Origin: Kiritimatiellia bacterium
Lineage (GTDB): Bacteria; Verrucomicrobiota; Kiritimatiellia; RFP12; DVOR01
Length of the DNA: 17,196 bases
Direction of reading: 5' to 3'
NCBI GenBank assembly: GCA_900771325.1
Contig: CAAGNN010000178.1
Span: 1 to 17,196 of the forward strand
Under the pieces are notes generated by a model, which saw nothing but the letters and a program-made list of their open reading frames with translations, had not been told where the DNA came from and did no database searches. This document shows positions 15,134 through 17,196 of this stretch, in pieces. The first letter of the stretch is position 1; each line of letters starts with the position of its first letter. The position numbers and the translations under genes are program-made.

Positions 15134-16582
15134 TTAGGCGCGCGGCAGTTCAAGGGCCTTGGCGGCCTTGAAGAGCGTCATTTCCCCAAAGTTCGGCCCG
15201 ATGAGCTGAATGCCCACCGGCTTGCCTTCGGCGGTGGTGCCGGCGGGGAGGGCAATGGCGCAGCAGCCGGCCAGGTTCACGCCCACGGTCAGCACGTCGG
15301 AGAGATAGTTGCGGATGGGGTCGTTCTGATAGACGCCCAGGGGCCAAGCCGGCTCGGGCGTCACCGGCGCCAGCAACAGGTCGCACTGCGCAAAGGCCGC
15401 CTCGAAGTCGCGCCGGATAAGGGTGCGGACCTTCTGCGCGCGGTTGTAGTAGGCATCATAGTAACCGCTCGAGAGAACGAAGGTGCCCAGCAGGACGCGC
15501 CGCTTGACCTCGGCCCCGAAGCCCTCGGCGCGCGTGCGCTTGTATTGCTCGATCACGTCATCGCACGGCACGCGCAACCCGTAGCGCACGCCATCGAAGC
15601 GCGCGAGGTTGGCCGAAATCTCCGCGGTCATGCAGATGTAATAGGTGGGAATGCCGTAGGCCGTGTGCGGGAGGGAGACATCCTTGAGCGTGGCGCCCAG
15701 GGTCACCGCCCGCGCCTTCGCCTCCTCAACGCGCGCACGTACCTCGGGGTCGAGCCCCTCGCCATAGTATTCAGCCGGGATGCCCAGCACCATCCCCGCG
15801 AGCGGCTTCTCGGCATCGGCCCCGGCCCAGGCTTGGGTGTAATCGGGCACCGGCTCATCGAGGCTGGTCGCGTCCATCGGGTCGCGCCCGGAGATGACAT
15901 TCATCACCAGCGCGGCATCCTCAACCGTCTTGGTCATCGGCCCCACCTGGTCGAGCGACGACGCGCAGGCCACAATGCCGTAGCGCGAGACGCGCCCGTA
16001 GGTGGGCTTGACCCCCACGATGCCGCAGTGCGAGGCGGGCTGGCGGATCGAACCGCCGGTATCGGAACCCAGTGCCGCCAGCGCCAGGTCGCCCCCCACT
16101 GCCGCCGCGCTGCCGCCCGAGGAGCCGCCGGGGATGCATCCGCGCGCCACCGGGTTCTCCGTGGGGCCGAAGTAGGAGGTCTGGGTGGTCGAGCCCAGGG
16201 CAAACTCGTCCATGTTCGTGCGCCCGAGGCAGATAGCCCCGGCCGCGCGCAGCTTGGCGATGACGGTGGCATCGTAGGGGGCGGTGTAGCCTTCGAGGAT
16301 GTGCGAGGAGGCGGTGCAGGGCTGCCCGATCACATTCATGTTGTCCTTGATGGCAATGGGGAGGCCCAGCAGCGGCAGGTCCTCGCCCGCCGCACGGCGG
16401 CGATCGGCCTCCGCGGCCGCCTTGAGCGCCCCCTCGCCGTCAATCGTCACATAGGCGTGGATGGTGCTCTGGCTCGCTTCCATCGCTTCAATCAGCGCGC
16501 GCACCAGTTCCACCGAGGTGAACGCGCCCGCGCGCAATCCCGCCACCGCCTCGGCCAGCGTCATCTTGCAAAAGTCCTTCAT
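15134..16582 (-). CDS. gatA: Asp-tRNA(Asn)/Glu-tRNA(Gln) amidotransferase subunit A
   Basis: GatA (482 aa) is the amidase that releases ammonia from glutamine and channels it to GatB. The Lys-cisSer-Ser catalytic triad is intact: K79 (LPIAIKDN), S154 (PGGSSGGS) and S178 (GSDTGGSIRQP). These are the same residue numbers as in the structurally known S. aureus GatA. Other amidase-signature blocks include GRTNMDEFALGSTTQTSYFG and GIVGVKPTYGRVSRYG. ATG 16582 has AAGGAGG 6 nt upstream; the alternative ATG six codons later has no such site. That SD overlaps the TAA of gatC (TAAGGAGG), so gatC and gatA are coupled with an 11-bp gap. The gene belongs to the gatCAB operon. Confidence 0.97.
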   Translation of the reverse strand: MKDFCKMTLAEAVAGLRAGAFTSVELVRALIEAMEASQSTIHAYVTIDGEGALKAAAEADRRRAAGEDLPLLGLPIAIKDNMNVIGQPCTASSHILEGYTAPYDATVIAKLRAAGAICLGRTNMDEFALGSTTQTSYFGPTENPVARGCIPGGSSGGSAAAVGGDLALAALGSDTGGSIRQPASHCGIVGVKPTYGRVSRYGIVACASSLDQVGPMTKTVEDAALVMNVISGRDPMDATSLDEPVPDYTQAWAGADAEKPLAGMVLGIPAEYYGEGLDPEVRARVEEAKARAVTLGATLKDVSLPHTAYGIPTYYICMTAEISANLARFDGVRYGLRVPCDDVIEQYKRTRAEGFGAEVKRRVLLGTFVLSSGYYDAYYNRAQKVRTLIRRDFEAAFAQCDLLLAPVTPEPAWPLGVYQNDPIRNYLSDVLTVGVNLAGCCAIALPAGTTAEGKPVGIQLIGPNFGEMTLFKAAKALELPRA

Positions 16583-16593
16583 CTCTCGCCTCC

Positions 16594-16875
16594 TTATTCC
16601 ACCACGCGCGGCATCCGGATCTCGTCCTCGATCCGCTCAGGGGCATTAGCCGTGGCCACCTCGGTCTCCAACCCCGCCACCGGCTCATCCGCGCGGAAGA
16701 TGTTATTCACGCTATGACCGTGCAGCGTCGCCGGCAATCCCTCCACATCCAACTGAGAAATCCGCTCGACATACGCCACAATCGTCTCCAGCTGACTGCC
16801 GAAAAGCTCCCGCTCCTCCGCCGTCAGGTCCAAACGCGCCAAATGCGCCACGCGATCAATATCAAATCCGGCCAT
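16594..16875 (-). CDS. gatC: Asp-tRNA(Asn)/Glu-tRNA(Gln) amidotransferase subunit C
   Basis: GatC (93 aa) is the small stabilising subunit that wraps the GatA-GatB interface. The family pattern is visible: DIDRVAHLARLDLTAEERELF near the N-terminus (read as two overlapping blocks), LETIVAYVERISQLDVEGLPATLH in the middle and RADEP towards the C-terminus. Two ATGs lie close together. The upstream one (16881) directly abuts AGGAGG (16882-16887), which leaves no spacing, whereas the one at 16875 has 6 nt, so MAGFDID is the likely start. It heads the gatCAB operon behind the promoter at 16898-16906. Presence of gatCAB implies that Gln-tRNA and/or Asn-tRNA is made indirectly in this organism. Confidence 0.95.
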   Translation of the reverse strand: MAGFDIDRVAHLARLDLTAEERELFGSQLETIVAYVERISQLDVEGLPATLHGHSVNNIFRADEPVAGLETEVATANAPERIEDEIRMPRVVE

Positions 16876-16897
16876 AGCCATCCTCCTGAAAACACGC

Positions 16898-16906
16898 ACT
16901 ATACCA
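16898..16906 (-). promoter_or_regulatory. extended -10 promoter of gatCAB
   Basis: On the minus strand TGGTATAGT (16906-16898) is an extended -10. No good -35 hexamer occurs 17-18 bp upstream; that stretch is pure GC. Transcription would begin near 16891, giving a leader of under 20 nt containing little but the SD AGGAGG. The icd promoter has the nearly identical element TGGTATACT. Confidence 0.5.
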
Positions 16907-16961
16907 AAAGTGCGCGCGCTACGCGAGCCGGGGCGGCGCGCGCTGCGCGATGCCCCCAGCT

Positions 16962-16989
16962 GTTAGCCGTTAGCCGTTAGCGGTTAGCG
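16962..16989. repeat. heptamer tandem repeat GTTAGCC/GTTAGCG
   Basis: Four consecutive 7-bp units occur: GTTAGCC (16962), GTTAGCC (16969), GTTAGCG (16976) and GTTAGCG (16983). They resemble short tandemly repeated heptamers known from other bacterial intergenic regions. They lie upstream of the gatC promoter. Their copy number may vary between strains (inference). Confidence 0.7.
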
Positions 16990-17057
16990 CGCGTTCCGCG
17001 ACGGAGGGAGTGATGGCCTTTTGACCGGGCTTTCCACCTCCGGCGACAGCTTTCTCA

Positions 17058-17078
17058 TCTATCGTCTATCGCCTATCG
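17058..17078. repeat. heptamer tandem repeat TCTATCG/CCTATCG
   Basis: Three consecutive 7-bp units occur: TCTATCG (17058), TCTATCG (17065) and CCTATCG (17072). They differ in sequence from the GTTAGCC heptamers about 70 bp away but share the period. No gene is supported between the gatC start and the window end; 16990-17057 shows nothing I can assign. Confidence 0.65.
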
Positions 17079-17085
17079 AGAAATC

Positions 17086-17196
17086 AACCTGGGGCGGGTC
17101 CACCTCGAACCTGGGGCGGGTCCACCTCGAACCTGGGGCGGGTCCACCTCGAACCCGGGGCGGGTCCACCTCGAACCCGGGGCGGGTCCACCTCGA
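17086..17196. repeat. 22-bp array 4 (at least 5 inverted units, cut by the window end)
   Basis: Five uninterrupted 22-bp units lie at 17086, 17108, 17130, 17152 and 17174, each with the core AACC(T/C)GGGGCGGGTCC followed by a fixed ACCTCG tail. They correspond to the inverted orientation of arrays 1-3. The first three units carry CCTGGGG and the last two CCCGGGG, so change is grouped, as expected for expansion by slippage or unequal exchange. The array continues beyond the window. Confidence 0.85.

Noticed and set aside
13603..15171. Long plus-strand open frame (522 codons) opposite gatB
   Set aside because: Antisense shadow of gatB; composition is Gly/Ala/Val/Asp-rich with no recognisable motif and no SD.
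15008..16717. Long plus-strand open frame (569 codons) opposite gatA and part of gatB
   Set aside because: Antisense shadow crossing several real genes; no family features.
16990..17057. Possible tRNA or riboswitch upstream of gatC
   Set aside because: No cloverleaf, T-loop GTTCRA-type box or known aptamer core is visible.
17086..17196. Possible CRISPR array
   Set aside because: The 22-bp units are contiguous, with near-identical sequence throughout and no unique spacers; no cas genes are present.

Overview
This is a very GC-rich bacterial window with two tightly packed gene blocks that converge near 10.6-11.1 kb. The non-coding DNA between and around them is almost entirely structured repeats. 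Gene content (Rex, GatCAB, a THUMP-type rRNA methyltransferase, an envelope sugar cluster, a free-standing four-helix-bundle gene) suits a member of the PVC group such as Kiritimatiellota or a relative. That placement is inference from gene content and repeat style, not from a marker gene, and confidence is low.

Plus-strand block (590-10607): eight genes with gaps of 19 bp or less, or overlapping stops and starts, so probably one long operon. They are isocitrate dehydrogenase (icd), an RlmL-like 23S rRNA methyltransferase, the NADH-sensing repressor Rex, a YdcF/ElyC-like DUF218 membrane protein, a DegT-family sugar aminotransferase, a WecA-type polyprenyl-phosphate sugar-phosphate transferase fused to a FlaA1/CapD-like N-terminal module, an M3A oligopeptidase and a YgjP-type metallopeptidase. 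A sigma70-like promoter (523-552) sits before icd. The block links central carbon metabolism and redox sensing with ribosome modification, lipid-linked sugar synthesis and peptide turnover.

Minus-strand block (16875 down to 11111): gatC-gatA-gatB (Asp/Glu-tRNA amidotransferase) behind an extended -10 promoter, then a small four-helix-bundle gene of different codon use, then an ABC-F translation ATPase. The GatA triad K79/S154/S178 is intact. The four-helix-bundle gene is enclosed by two mosaic repeat arrays in opposite orientation whose inner edges are inverted copies of each other (13164-13175 and 13561-13572), so it looks like a one-gene cassette.

Repeats: family 1 is a 22-bp-period array with core CCCGCCCCGGGTTGACC, found at 135-210, 354-471, 10855-10953 and 17086-17196. 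The first three run from direct to inverted copies, making strong hairpins; the last shows only inverted copies and leaves the window. Family 2 is a modular mosaic of short stem-loops joined by a 7-bp linker (GTGAGGT and variants), found at 18-75, 13055-13169 and 13573-13693. One family-2 module supplies the last codons of gatB, and another supplies the ribosome binding site of the ABC-F gene. A three-way-junction palindrome (234-303) and heptamer repeats (16962-16989, 17058-17078) complete the non-coding content. No tRNA, rRNA, CRISPR array, transposase or integrase is visible. The best candidates for something undescribed are the four-helix-bundle cassette with its modular repeats, the 22-bp direct-to-inverted arrays and the WecA-FlaA1 fusion.
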